From an uncultured Sunxiuqinia sp. (GTDB lineage Bacteria; Bacteroidota; Bacteroidia; Bacteroidales; Prolixibacteraceae), in assembly GCF_947495665.1 (NCBI RefSeq), contig NZ_CANLZV010000014.1, positions 1 to 64,000 on the forward strand: a stretch of 64,000 nucleotides of DNA, read 5' to 3'. Below are positions 7,668 through 16,795 of this stretch, piece after piece. The notes beneath the pieces were generated by a model that made no database searches, was not told the origin of the DNA, and was given only the letters and a program-made list of their open reading frames with translations. Within the stretch, counting starts at the first letter, position 1. The number at the start of each line of letters is the position of its first letter. Made by a program: the position numbers and the translations under genes.

Positions 7668-10600
7668 CTACTCCCCGGTAAACTTAAAGATCATATCAAA
7701 ACCACTGTCGTTCGACGAGTTGTTGAGCTGGAAGAACAAGAAACGAAAAAGCTCATACTCGAGTCTCACCTCGTATTTGGCCATATCTTTCTGGTTGGTT
7801 TCTCCAAAGCGCTGTTCATAACTTACAAACAAGTCGTTGGTCAGGTACTTGCCCACTACCACGGTGGCATTTTCAAAGTTGCCTTCGCTTTTCACTTCAA
7901 TGTAATCCACATTCAGCTTATTGCCCAAAAAGTTGGTTAATTGCGACGACAGGATGGACGCTGCGGCCTGCCCGGCCATGTTGCCCGCGCCGCTTACATT
8001 CTCCTGCTGATCCATGGTTAGCTCATTCATACTTCGGCCAAATAGAATGTAGGACAGCGCATCGCCTTCCGTAATACTGCTACCATCCAGGGTGAAGTTC
8101 ACCGCAGGCTCCTCTGCCGTCCCGCTAATGACCACTTGCAGTTTTTGCTGAATACGCTCCGCATTTCGGAAAACATAATTGGCTGTAATATTCATTTGTG
8201 GCATCAGCTCCTCGCCTCCCTGAAAGCTGATGGTTCCGGATTCAATCATGAAGGTACGCCCAAACAAATCGTACTGTCCGCGCACCACATCAACCGTTCC
8301 AAACAGTTCAAAAAAGTCGCGGTGCTTAATCATTTTCAGGTCTCCCGACAATTCAATGTGCATATCTTCACTCTTGATCCAGGTATTCTTCGGAATTTTT
8401 AAGCGCACTTCCCCCGTCAGGTTATCAAAGTAATCAAAACTTAAGGTGTCTTTGGGTTGGAAATCAACGACAGCTGTAGGCAGCGAGTCGCTCTTCGTTT
8501 GTTCCATTCGCTCCAGCTCCCGCATCAAAATTGGCTGAGGCAATTCAGGTTCTGTCATTTTCCCCATCAGGTTAAAAATGGCAGGTAAGTAAAGCTCACT
8601 CTTCGGAATATTCAGATCGCCATCAAATTGCACATCCTCTTTGTTTCCTTCGAGACTCGCCTGCCCCGAAACCTGCATGTTAAACTGCTTATGGTTAACC
8701 GGATTAAACCGATCAAACAACAGCTTGACGCGTGAGTCGCGAATATCACCTTTGTAAAAGTCAGAACTAAAGCCAATCTGTCCCGACCCCGTCAACTTAC
8801 CATCCTTCGAGCGAATCAGCAAGGTGTCGAGCAGCACTTCTTCCTCTTCAAACTTAATTCCGAAGCGAATTTCGGGGTAGTCCACCCCATAATCAGGCAT
8901 CCGAAGTGATGCGTTTTGCAACTGCAAACCTCCCCTCAGATCGGGTGACTCCAGCGTACCTTTGGCATCCACCCGGCCTTCAATATAACCCGCAATTTCC
9001 TGCCCAAAGTCCAGTGTTTGCAAGATGGCCAAGGGAAACTTATCAATGGTCAGCTTAGCCTGAACAGCTTCTTTCGAACTAAAATCAACCGTCATGCTAT
9101 CCAGTCGCAGCCCCAAAGGCACCGAGCCGGTAAACGCGATCGTTCCGCTATCCTGAGGAACCAGCTGCACCTCCATCCCCAGAAGGTTTTGGGCATAATT
9201 GAAACTGCCGCCAAACTGGGTAAACCGATAATCGTTCAGCAGCGCATTTTCCAAGCCGAACTGTCCCTGAAGCAGCGGAGCATCTGCCGTTCCTGACACT
9301 TTCAGCTTAGCCTGAATGGTACCCGAGGCGGGTACTTCCTGATCCACCAAAGCCAACAAGCGCGTTAAGTCGATGTTGCCAATATCCAGCGTAAAATCTT
9401 CCTCTCCCTGGCGGCTGATCTGCCCCTGTGCCATCACATACTGGCTCGAATCACTAGCGTCCGAAGCCATTTTAAAGGAGTTCAACCGATAATTGACGGA
9501 GTCCATTTCAAAAAGAGTCGGTGCATTTTGCAAGCTCCAGTGCTCCTCCCCAAAGTCAATCCACCAATCGGCCAAACTCAGGCGCAACTGATCGCCCAGC
9601 TTCACCCCGGCTTGCCAGCCGCTAATCAGCTTTTCGGCCACCACACGTCCATCCACCCAAACTGAATCCGGAGTAGCCCGGGCATCCAAAGTCAGGGAAT
9701 CCACCTGAAGCTGATCCTGCGTCAACTGATAGGCTCGCACACTTGCCTGTACCGTTGTGTCCGCTTTAGAAAGCACCCCGCGTGCGTCCACCTCCAGGCG
9801 TTTCAGGTTGATCGTTTGATACAAGGTGTTGTTCACCTCCAGGGTTGACTCCAGATTGAGCGAGTCGGGCATCCCCCACAAATGCGCCTGCAGCTGTCCA
9901 CTGGCAAACAGGCTATCCACCGGCAAATAGCTTTTCAACCCATTCAGCCCGTCAAACGAAACAGCCAGCAAAAGGTCCGATGCAGCATTCAGACTATAAT
10001 TTCCCCGTGCCGTAAGCTGCATTTCGTCAATATTGAAAACCAAGGAATCGATCAGCACATTTTCATTTTCATACGTCAGTTCAGCCAGCAGGCTATCGAG
10101 CTGCATGCTTTGAAAAGAAGACGGTTGCATAGCTATACGCCCTTGCACCTGCATCTTTTTCGGATCGAAACCACGCCCTTCGAGCTGCGCCGTTAAATTG
10201 AGATCCGACTGCAGGCTGTCGTTTCCGGCCAGGGGCGCCAGGTTTAGATGAGTCACCTGCAAACCAATGCCATAAACCGGCTCATCCAGCAAGTGGCGGA
10301 TATCCGGCTGCAGCTGAAAACTTCCAAACGCCCCCTCGCCCTGCATCCTCCCACGCAGGTGTCCGCCATTCAGCTCAAAGCCAAACGATAAGTCCGCCAG
10401 CGAGTGTCCGGCAAGCAGCAGATCGTTAAACTGACCGTCCAGTTCTACCTGCGCCGTTTTAGGATCCGTTCCCCGGCCGTTCAGCCGAAGTTGCCCATCA
10501 ATCAGGTAATTTGCAAAAGCCTCGCCCAGCCAGTAAGCCAAATCCAGTTGCGTAAGCTGGCTCTCCAGTTCATACTCCAACGGAACATCTGCCTGTTCGA

Positions 10601-11552
10601 ACAGAAAAGCTCCTAGGTTAGGGGCGTGTACATCCAGATGAATCTGCTGCTTGCCATCCAACAACTCCAAACTGGCCGTGCCGCCTCCTTCTTCCATGGA
10701 AGCATCGAGGGAAAAAACCGGGCTGGCCGGCAAGTTTAGCCCGGGCAGGAGGAATTCAAACTCCTGCAGATTCAGAGGCTCCGTAGTCAGTTGAACACTC
10801 CCCTCCTTACTGGTCTTTTCCGCCAGCCGACCTTGTCCACTCAGTTGATTGCGGGCGGTCTTGATCCGGAGGTTCCTGAGGCTGGTTGTCTCTGAATTTC
10901 GGTTAAGCTGAAACGCCAGTTGCTGCAATTCCAAAGAGGGGCTTTGGGTTTTAAACGACAACTGACTCAGGTTCAGCTGCTGCTTTTCGGAAGAGAATGT
11001 CAGGCTCAGGCCCGCATTTAGCTGATCAATGCTACGGGGAATAATGGTATCCGCCGCGTCAATCTGAATCCGGGCATCCACCAGGTCAAATCGGGCAATT
11101 TCAACGGAAAAGGCACTTGACGAGCTCGTCGTGTCAGTATCAGCTTCCTCTGCTGTTGGCTTAGCCAGATGCTGTACGTTCCAGCTCGAGTCAGCTTCCT
11201 GCTTCAAATAAAAATAAGGCTGACTGATTCGTATTTGATGAACCTGCAACTGCTGATTCAGCAAAGGCCACAGGCTGTAATCCAGCGATAGTTCCTCAAT
11301 GAAAGCCACCGTATCCTGCTCCTGCAACAGTAAAATCTTTTCCAGGCGCAGGTTGGTAAAATAGTTCCCCTCTAAACGGCCAATGCTCAGTTGCCCATTG
11401 AGAACTGCAGAAACCTGCTCTCCAGCCACACGGGCCAGTTTCTGTTTCACAGGTCTGGGTTGAATAAGCAAGCCCGCCAACAGCACAAGCAGCAAGATTA
11501 TAAGGAAAAAATATCCCAGCAGTCGCAAACTATATCTGATCACTTTTCTCAT
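7668..11552 (-). CDS. tamB: Translocation/assembly module protein TamB (DUF490)
   Basis: A 1294-residue inner-membrane-anchored protein with one N-terminal transmembrane segment (about residues 9-29), then long beta-rich repeats typical of the AsmA/TamB bridge-type proteins that link inner and outer membranes and serve outer-membrane protein assembly or lipid transport. The C-terminal DUF490-type part shows the marks GTISFQGGEELMPQMNITA and EGDALSYILFGRSMNEL, and the chain ends in FKFTGE. It starts 17 bp after the stop of the TamA-like gene, in the classic tamA-tamB order, so the two are surely co-transcribed. Length is normal for the family. No defects seen. Confidence 0.93.
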   Translation of the reverse strand: MRKVIRYSLRLLGYFFLIILLLVLLAGLLIQPRPVKQKLARVAGEQVSAVLNGQLSIGRLEGNYFTNLRLEKILLLQEQDTVAFIEELSLDYSLWPLLNQQLQVHQIRISQPYFYLKQEADSSWNVQHLAKPTAEEADTDTTSSSSAFSVEIARFDLVDARIQIDAADTIIPRSIDQLNAGLSLTFSSEKQQLNLSQLSFKTQSPSLELQQLAFQLNRNSETTSLRNLRIKTARNQLSGQGRLAEKTSKEGSVQLTTEPLNLQEFEFLLPGLNLPASPVFSLDASMEEGGGTASLELLDGKQQIHLDVHAPNLGAFLFEQADVPLEYELESQLTQLDLAYWLGEAFANYLIDGQLRLNGRGTDPKTAQVELDGQFNDLLLAGHSLADLSFGFELNGGHLRGRMQGEGAFGSFQLQPDIRHLLDEPVYGIGLQVTHLNLAPLAGNDSLQSDLNLTAQLEGRGFDPKKMQVQGRIAMQPSSFQSMQLDSLLAELTYENENVLIDSLVFNIDEMQLTARGNYSLNAASDLLLAVSFDGLNGLKSYLPVDSLFASGQLQAHLWGMPDSLNLESTLEVNNTLYQTINLKRLEVDARGVLSKADTTVQASVRAYQLTQDQLQVDSLTLDARATPDSVWVDGRVVAEKLISGWQAGVKLGDQLRLSLADWWIDFGEEHWSLQNAPTLFEMDSVNYRLNSFKMASDASDSSQYVMAQGQISRQGEEDFTLDIGNIDLTRLLALVDQEVPASGTIQAKLKVSGTADAPLLQGQFGLENALLNDYRFTQFGGSFNYAQNLLGMEVQLVPQDSGTIAFTGSVPLGLRLDSMTVDFSSKEAVQAKLTIDKFPLAILQTLDFGQEIAGYIEGRVDAKGTLESPDLRGGLQLQNASLRMPDYGVDYPEIRFGIKFEEEEVLLDTLLIRSKDGKLTGSGQIGFSSDFYKGDIRDSRVKLLFDRFNPVNHKQFNMQVSGQASLEGNKEDVQFDGDLNIPKSELYLPAIFNLMGKMTEPELPQPILMRELERMEQTKSDSLPTAVVDFQPKDTLSFDYFDNLTGEVRLKIPKNTWIKSEDMHIELSGDLKMIKHRDFFELFGTVDVVRGQYDLFGRTFMIESGTISFQGGEELMPQMNITANYVFRNAERIQQKLQVVISGTAEEPAVNFTLDGSSITEGDALSYILFGRSMNELTMDQQENVSGAGNMAGQAAASILSSQLTNFLGNKLNVDYIEVKSEGNFENATVVVGKYLTNDLFVSYEQRFGETNQKDMAKYEVRLEYELFRFLFFQLNNSSNDSGFDMIFKFTGE

Positions 11553-11569
11553 GCTCCAATTCGTTCTTT

Positions 11570-13417
11570 CTAAAAGGCCTGCCCCACACTAATGAAAAAT
11601 TGTGGACTGCGCTTTTCGTTCCATACCGGGAAACCCAAATCCAGCCGCACCGGACCAATGGGTGTATCGATGCGCAAACCACCTCCGGCCGCATAGGCCA
11701 GATCGTTCAACTTGTAGGTGTAGGCTTGTTGCCACACATTTCCGGCATCCAGGAAAGCCACCCCGCTAAACCGCCAAAACAGCGGATAGCGCACCTCAAT
11801 ATTGCTTTCCAAAATACTATTACCTCCCAAGGGCGTGCCACTCTCCCGCTTAGGCCCCAGCTCCGACCGGTTCCAGCCTCGTACTGAATTACTTCCACCG
11901 GAGTAGAACCGATCCTCAACCGGAATAAAACCATGACTATCAATGGAGTTGATTCCACCAGCCATCAGCCGAAGAGCCAGGACAAAACGGCCCATTTTCT
12001 GGTAATGCCGTGCATCAGCCCAAAGCCGGGTGTAGTTGAAATCGCCGCCAAAAACACGGCCATTCACCTTAAGCCCCAAGGAAAAGTTAAAGCCCTGACG
12101 GGGTGTAAATTTAGGGGTGGAATTATCAAACACAGCACTCAGCAAAACACCCGACTTCGTATAGGTAAATTGATCGCCTTCCACGCCAATGGGTTCCAGA
12201 TCGCCCTCTTCCACTCGCTGCTTTACTTTTTCATAGTAATAGGTGGCCGTGCTGTTCAGATGCTTGTTAAAATGATAGGTCACTGGCACATTAAGTCCAT
12301 AGGTGCGGGTTTCATAGCCCGGTTCCGAATTCCGGCTTATAAACGGATTGAGCGAGATGGTACTTTTCGTTCCGATAAACTGAGGCTGAATCCATTTCAA
12401 GCTTACATGATAAGGCTCAAGAGCCGAATGCTTGGCATACAGATTAATGCGCCGGGCGCTTCCCAAAAAGCCCAGGTAATTGAGATCCAGAAAAGTCCGA
12501 AACTTATCTTCGGTGCCATAGCCCACTCCCACCCGGGTACTTAAGCGCGGAGCTTCTTCCACGTATAGAAAAACAGGAATTGGGTTCTTTTCGGTGCTTG
12601 CATCCTTTTGCGGTAAAACCGAAACGACACGAAACAGCTGCAAAAAATACAGGTCTTCACGAGTCTCGGTCAAGAGGGATTTATTGTATAACTCGCCTTC
12701 TTTGTAGTTAAGTTGTTTGCGGATAAGAGCCTCATCAACATGTTTATTTCCCTGAACCCTTGTTTCGCCAAACTGACTAACCGGTCCCGGATCAACCGAA
12801 TAAACAATGCCGGTTTTCAATTGCTCCGGCTTCAGATTTAAAGCATAGTCTACCTTCACATAGGCATAGCCCAGGTTTCGAAAAGCGTTTTCAATCACCT
12901 GCAAATCCTGTTGAATCCACTCATCCCGAAAGCGCTTGCCCTTCAGCAATTTCATCTCCTTGAAAACCTTCCTGGTCAGCGAGTCCTTATCGATCCTGGG
13001 GGTTTCACGGGTACTCCGAATCACCACACTATCGGCCAGCACCGGTTCTCCTTCTTCAATCTGCACGACAACCTTAACCGTTCGCTTTTTTTCGTTGATT
13101 TCCAGCGGAGCCAGCGAAACCCGGGTGTTCAAAAAACCTTCACTCTGGTATATTCGTCGCAGGCGTTCCATATCAAGATCAACCAAACGCTGGCTGTACA
13201 GGAAAGGGGTGGCTTTCGTGATCAGTTTCTCCACGTAGGACACTTTTTTTAAGGCCAGCTGATCGAGCAGGAAATCTTCCTCCAGGGTCTTATTGCCATG
13301 AAAGCTCACATTGCGCACTTCATAGTTCTCCTGAGCTGCCAACCTCAATCCCAAGGAACAGCTAATCCAAAAAATACCAATTAACCAACATGTTTTAATC
13401 ATATTCCAACCATTCAT
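11570..13417 (-). CDS. tamA: TamA/BamA-like outer-membrane protein (Omp85 family)
   Basis: This 615-residue protein has a signal peptide (about 1-28), several POTRA-type domains (NVSFHGNKTLEEDFLLDQL near 36, further ones to about 290) and a 16-strand type barrel (about 300-615). The loop-6 mark of Omp85 proteins is present as RFYSGGSNSVRGW, and the chain ends in an aromatic residue (VGQAF), as outer-membrane barrels do. It inserts or assembles outer-membrane proteins together with TamB, whose gene follows after 17 bp. An origin as the essential BamA is less likely, because BamA is longer and normally lies elsewhere. Start chosen at the ATG that gives the signal peptide; a Met five residues on is an alternative. 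Confidence 0.88.
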   Translation of the reverse strand: MNGWNMIKTCWLIGIFWISCSLGLRLAAQENYEVRNVSFHGNKTLEEDFLLDQLALKKVSYVEKLITKATPFLYSQRLVDLDMERLRRIYQSEGFLNTRVSLAPLEINEKKRTVKVVVQIEEGEPVLADSVVIRSTRETPRIDKDSLTRKVFKEMKLLKGKRFRDEWIQQDLQVIENAFRNLGYAYVKVDYALNLKPEQLKTGIVYSVDPGPVSQFGETRVQGNKHVDEALIRKQLNYKEGELYNKSLLTETREDLYFLQLFRVVSVLPQKDASTEKNPIPVFLYVEEAPRLSTRVGVGYGTEDKFRTFLDLNYLGFLGSARRINLYAKHSALEPYHVSLKWIQPQFIGTKSTISLNPFISRNSEPGYETRTYGLNVPVTYHFNKHLNSTATYYYEKVKQRVEEGDLEPIGVEGDQFTYTKSGVLLSAVFDNSTPKFTPRQGFNFSLGLKVNGRVFGGDFNYTRLWADARHYQKMGRFVLALRLMAGGINSIDSHGFIPVEDRFYSGGSNSVRGWNRSELGPKRESGTPLGGNSILESNIEVRYPLFWRFSGVAFLDAGNVWQQAYTYKLNDLAYAAGGGLRIDTPIGPVRLDLGFPVWNEKRSPQFFISVGQAF

Positions 13418-13782
13418 CCTTCCCGTAGGCCGACGGCCTGTTTCGCTTCACCTAAAAGCAACCTGAGTATTCAGGGCAAGACCTGTCGCCTGGTTTATTC
13501 TGGCAATTTAGAGTAATTGTCTGATCATAAAAAAAAAATTTGCTGTTTTTGTTCACTTCCGGCTAACAATGACCAGCATTACCAATTTTGTTCCAGTTTT
13601 CCGATCCATTTACTTGCCCGCATAAGGCATTTTGTTCGGGGATAAAATTCTACACCCTTCCCCAAAAACGGGGATTCTCAGCGCAGCCGCATTTCCTGAA
13701 GCAAGTTATTGAAAGCATTTTAACCGAACTCAAGGGATTGGCACAATTCTTTCTGTTTTGTCTTACGTTTAACAAACGAGCC
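13418..13782. promoter_or_regulatory. Divergent intergenic region between tamA and the AI-2E-type gene
   Basis: The spacer separates two genes read away from each other, so it must hold two promoters. A small GC hairpin (GTAGGCC/GGCCTG) lies at about 13425-13441. For the plus-strand gene a weak Bacteroidota-like pair is seen: TTG at 13738-13740 and TACGTTT at 13764-13770, 13 bp before the preferred ATG. I give this little weight, as the spacing of 23 is long. Confidence 0.3.
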
Positions 13783-14883
13783 ATGAAAAATCAAGCACTA
13801 ATCCGGTTTGCAGCACAGCTATTCATCTTAACAATCTTTTTCATTGTCCTGATTCTGGCCAAGGACATTCTGATTCCTTTAGCCATCAGCATCTTTCTTG
13901 CCTACACCATTTATCCGTTGGTTTGGGCCATTGAAAAGCGGGGTGTTCACCGCGGACTGTCTATTGTTGTAGTTCTTCTTGTCACCCTATTGATTTTGAT
14001 GACTGCTGGTCTGTTCATATCGGCTAAACTTTCGAACATGACCATCAACCTGAGCGAGTTGAAAACACAGATGGATGCCAAAATTGATACCGTACAACAT
14101 ATGCTTGAAATAAAAGCAGGCATCAATCCGGTCACCATGGATCATTACCTTACCAAGGCTACTGACAGCTTGTTTTCTTCCTGGCAATCCGCTGTTGGCA
14201 GCTTGTTTGCCATGACAACCAACACGCTTATCTTGTTGGGACTGCTTCCGTTTTATACTTTCTTCTTGCTGTTTTACCGAACGAAAACGGCTCATTTCAT
14301 TTTCAGAATTGTTGGCCGAGACAATAAGGCAAAGGCCCTGCACATTATGCGGGAAGTTTCCACGATAACAACGAAATACATGAGCGGGCTGCTCATTGTG
14401 GTATTAATTTTAGCCATTCTGAATTCTACAGGACTACTAATCATTGGTATTCCCAACGCTATTGCATTTGGAATTCTGGCTGCTGTATTAAACCTGATTC
14501 CCTACATTGGTACTTTTATTGGCGGCTTAATTCCTATTCTCTACGTATTACTGACTTCAGCCAATCCTTTTGAGCCCATTTTACAAATCTTCATCCTTTT
14601 TAGTGTCATTCAGTTTTTGGAGAATAACCTGATTACGCCCAACATTGTTGGCAGCAACATCAAAATTAATCCGCTATCAATCATTCTGAGCCTTTTGTTT
14701 GCTAACCTGATTTGGGGCGTGGCAGGCATGCTGATTGTTGTTCCCTGCCTGGCCATTTTAAAAATTATCATGCGTAATATCGATGGACTCAAACCTTACG
14801 CCTTTCTGATCAGCGACCGCGGCGTAGATCAGCATCAACTCTCTGTTAAGCGTATCTGGAAAAAACGCATTAAACGAAAGTGA
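13783..14883 (+). CDS. AI-2E family transporter (PerM-like membrane protein)
   Basis: An integral inner-membrane protein of the AI-2E/PerM family, with about eight transmembrane helices: two pairs at the N terminus, a soluble stretch around residues 85-135, then the long helical block. The ILIPLAISIFLAYTIYPL and NLIPYIGTFIGGLIPILYVLL segments are family-typical. Members have been linked to AI-2 export or Na+/H+ exchange, so substrate is open. The open frame extends 65 codons upstream to 13588, but that part is not hydrophobic in the family way. The Met before KNQALIRFAAQLF gives the normal 366 residues. The stop overlaps nearly with the next gene (1 bp gap), so both form one operon. Confidence 0.85.
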   Translation: MKNQALIRFAAQLFILTIFFIVLILAKDILIPLAISIFLAYTIYPLVWAIEKRGVHRGLSIVVVLLVTLLILMTAGLFISAKLSNMTINLSELKTQMDAKIDTVQHMLEIKAGINPVTMDHYLTKATDSLFSSWQSAVGSLFAMTTNTLILLGLLPFYTFFLLFYRTKTAHFIFRIVGRDNKAKALHIMREVSTITTKYMSGLLIVVLILAILNSTGLLIIGIPNAIAFGILAAVLNLIPYIGTFIGGLIPILYVLLTSANPFEPILQIFILFSVIQFLENNLITPNIVGSNIKINPLSIILSLLFANLIWGVAGMLIVVPCLAILKIIMRNIDGLKPYAFLISDRGVDQHQLSVKRIWKKRIKRK

Positions 14884-14884
14884 C

Positions 14885-15805
14885 ATGAAACAGTTAGTAT
14901 GGCGAAAAACGAAATCAACCTGGCAAGTATTCCGCAAAGCCTCGATTCAGTTCATCGCGAACAATCCCGTGAACCTGGCAGCAACAACCGCTTACTTTGC
15001 CATTTTTTCCCTGGCACCAATTCTGATCATTATTATTTCAGTGTTTGGCCACTTCACCGGAGATGAAACCGTGAGCGCCAAACTTTTTGAAGAGTTGAAT
15101 CTTTTCATCGGACCAGAAAACACCCAGTTTCTATCCAAAGCCATTGAAAATTACCAGCTCAAGGAAAACAGCGGCGTGGGTGCCATCATCGGAGGGGTAT
15201 TTTTTCTGATATCGGCCACAACCTTGTTTAGTGTGGTGCAGGATTCCATCAATTACATTTGGCGGGTGAAAGTTAAATCGAAGCTCAAACAAGGCATCCT
15301 CATACTAGCCAAATACCGGCTGTTTTCATTTGGAGTTATTCTGTGCCTGGGCTTCGTTCTTCTTGCATCCATGCTGGTCGATGCGGCCATCAGCCTCCTC
15401 AAAGATTTTTTAAAAACCTATTTCAGTCCCGACTTTGTGTTCCTCGCCCATCTGGTCAATATCGCTTTCTCGCTGGCTATTGTCACCTCGGTTTTCGCAC
15501 TCATTTACCGTTTTTTGCCCGACCTAAAAGTTCGGTGGAGTGCGGCCTGGCATGGCGCCTTTTTCACCGCCTTATTGTTTGTCATCGGAAAATCCATAGT
15601 CGGCTTAATCATTAGCAACAGCAATTTAGGAGCTGTTTATGGTACTGCCAGCTCCTTGGTCATCATTTTACTCTGGATCTACTTCATGTCGCTCATCTTT
15701 TACTTTGGCGTCCAACTCAGTCGCCAGTATTCCAGGTTCCATGGGCACAACAACACGCCCCATTCTTATGCCATTTCGTTTGAAATCACCCCCATTGAAC
15801 GCTGA
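14885..15805 (+). CDS. YihY/virulence factor BrkB family membrane protein
   Basis: A 306-residue protein with about six transmembrane helices and the family marks NPVNLAATTAYFAIFSLAPILIIIISV, GVGAIIGGVFFLISATTLF and a C-terminal YGTASSLVIILLWIYFMSLIFYFG. YihY/BrkB proteins are inner-membrane proteins of unclear transport role; the older label ribonuclease BN is wrong for them. It begins one base after the stop of the AI-2E-type gene, so the two are translated from one message. Ends just before the 21-bp array. Confidence 0.9.
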   Translation: MKQLVWRKTKSTWQVFRKASIQFIANNPVNLAATTAYFAIFSLAPILIIIISVFGHFTGDETVSAKLFEELNLFIGPENTQFLSKAIENYQLKENSGVGAIIGGVFFLISATTLFSVVQDSINYIWRVKVKSKLKQGILILAKYRLFSFGVILCLGFVLLASMLVDAAISLLKDFLKTYFSPDFVFLAHLVNIAFSLAIVTSVFALIYRFLPDLKVRWSAAWHGAFFTALLFVIGKSIVGLIISNSNLGAVYGTASSLVIILLWIYFMSLIFYFGVQLSRQYSRFHGHNNTPHSYAISFEITPIER

Positions 15806-15845
15806 TGGTGACTTCCCTCTTGAGCAACATGTACCTCTGCCATAA

Positions 15846-16150
15846 AACCCAAGGATACAGCTCTCCAAACTTAGGGTATACTCTTGCTCCCCTTGGGTAT
15901 CGGTTTGCTCCCCAAGGTTTTCAACATTATCCCTTAGGGGATATCTATCATACCCAAGTACACCATTGATATCCCCTAAGAGATCATCGTTCTCCCCATA
16001 ATTTTAACCTCAAAGCAACAGGGGATGGTCATCATACCCAACTGCATCATGTATATCCCCAAGGGTATTGCTTTCCTCCCCATGGGTATAGAAGCGATAC
16101 CCTTGGGGAGGAGAATAAAAAAGCAGGGTACGGCTTTGCTACCCTTGATT
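15846..16150. repeat. 21-bp-period tandem array 3 (CCC-WW-GGGTA dyads)
   Basis: A core recurs every 21 bp without slippage: 15853, 15874, 15895, 15916, 15937, 15958, 15979, 16000, 16021, 16042, 16063, 16084, 16105, 16126, 16147. In good units the core is a dyad CCC(C)-two bases (AA, TT, TA or AT)-GGG(T/G)AT, for example around 15895, 15937, 16063, 16084 and 16105. Positions 15979, 16000 and 16042 keep only the left half. Between cores lie about nine variable bases. The two-base centre is too short for an RNA hairpin loop, so a DNA-level dyad or pairing between different units is more likely. It lies between two genes that converge on it. A false frame (16025-16246) is open through it. Confidence 0.85.
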
Positions 16151-16301
16151 TTTGACAGAAAGGATAAGGAGACGAAAGCTGTATCCGGCTTCGATGGAAT
16201 AAAATCCAGATTAACAGGCCGAAAAAGGCAGGAAAATAGAGATTAAATGTTGCTATGGGATGGGCAAGCGACTAACAGCCACACGGGTTTGCATACAAAT
16301 A
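16150..16301. other. Spacer after array 3
   Basis: Non-coding tail between the array and the 3' end of the small membrane-protein gene. No hairpin with a T-run was recognised. Confidence 0.35.
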
Positions 16302-16505
16302 CTAGTTCTTTTTGCGCACTAAAGTCAGTACAAAACCAACAAGCAATACAAAAGCGCTAATGATTACCGGCGTCCAATTGGCTTTACTCACGGCCACTTC
16401 AGCCCCTAAAACACTAAAAGTCTCTGAATCATTAAGAGCCTGTATTCCAAACACAACAAGACCAATGATTCCTAATATTAACAAAACTGATCCTACAATT
16501 TTCAT
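16302..16505 (-). CDS. Small two-helix membrane protein (DUF3185-like)
   Basis: The 67-residue product has two hydrophobic helices (about residues 4-22 and 45-62) around a short polar loop and ends in RKKN, so it should span the inner membrane twice with a basic tail. The pattern IVGSVLLILGIIGLVVFGIQAL at the start is like DUF3185-type small membrane proteins, which have no assigned function. The frame is clean and the hydrophobic design is hard to get by chance, so I take it as a gene. It is convergent with the YihY-type gene across array 3. Confidence 0.75.
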   Translation of the reverse strand: MKIVGSVLLILGIIGLVVFGIQALNDSETFSVLGAEVAVSKANWTPVIISAFVLLVGFVLTLVRKKN

Positions 16506-16795
16506 CTTGATTCGATTTTATGTTCAAGCTTCTCTCACAACAAAATCATGCCACACTTAACGCGCCATAGTCTAAAACACAGGTAATCAACAAAACCAAG
16601 CCCGACTCCCTTTCAAACTTCAGCAACTAAAACCCGGAAGGCTCTTCGGCTAGTTGGTTCTAAACTTCCCCAACCTGAGGTCGTCACTCCTCACACAAAC
16701 TCATCAATAAAAAGGCCTAAAACCAAGCCTTTCAGGAGATTTATTTTTTGGCTTTCAATTTGCAAAGGCGGTAAAAAGAACCAATTTGATTACTC
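16506..16795. promoter_or_regulatory. Divergent spacer before the GH3-type gene
   Basis: 290 bp between two genes read away from each other. An inverted repeat AAAGGCCT/AGCCTTT is at about 16710-16729. Promoters for both flanking genes should lie here, but no convincing -33/-7 pair was found. Confidence 0.3.

Noticed and set aside
13588-13782. 65-codon N-terminal extension of the AI-2E-type protein
   Set aside because: Not hydrophobic in the family way and not needed; the Met at 13783 gives normal length.
15846-16150. CRISPR array
   Set aside because: Repeats and spacers are far too short, the period is 21 bp, and no cas gene is present.
16025-16246. 73-residue heptad-repeat protein on the plus strand
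   Set aside because: Same effect from array 3; the tail beyond the array looks random.
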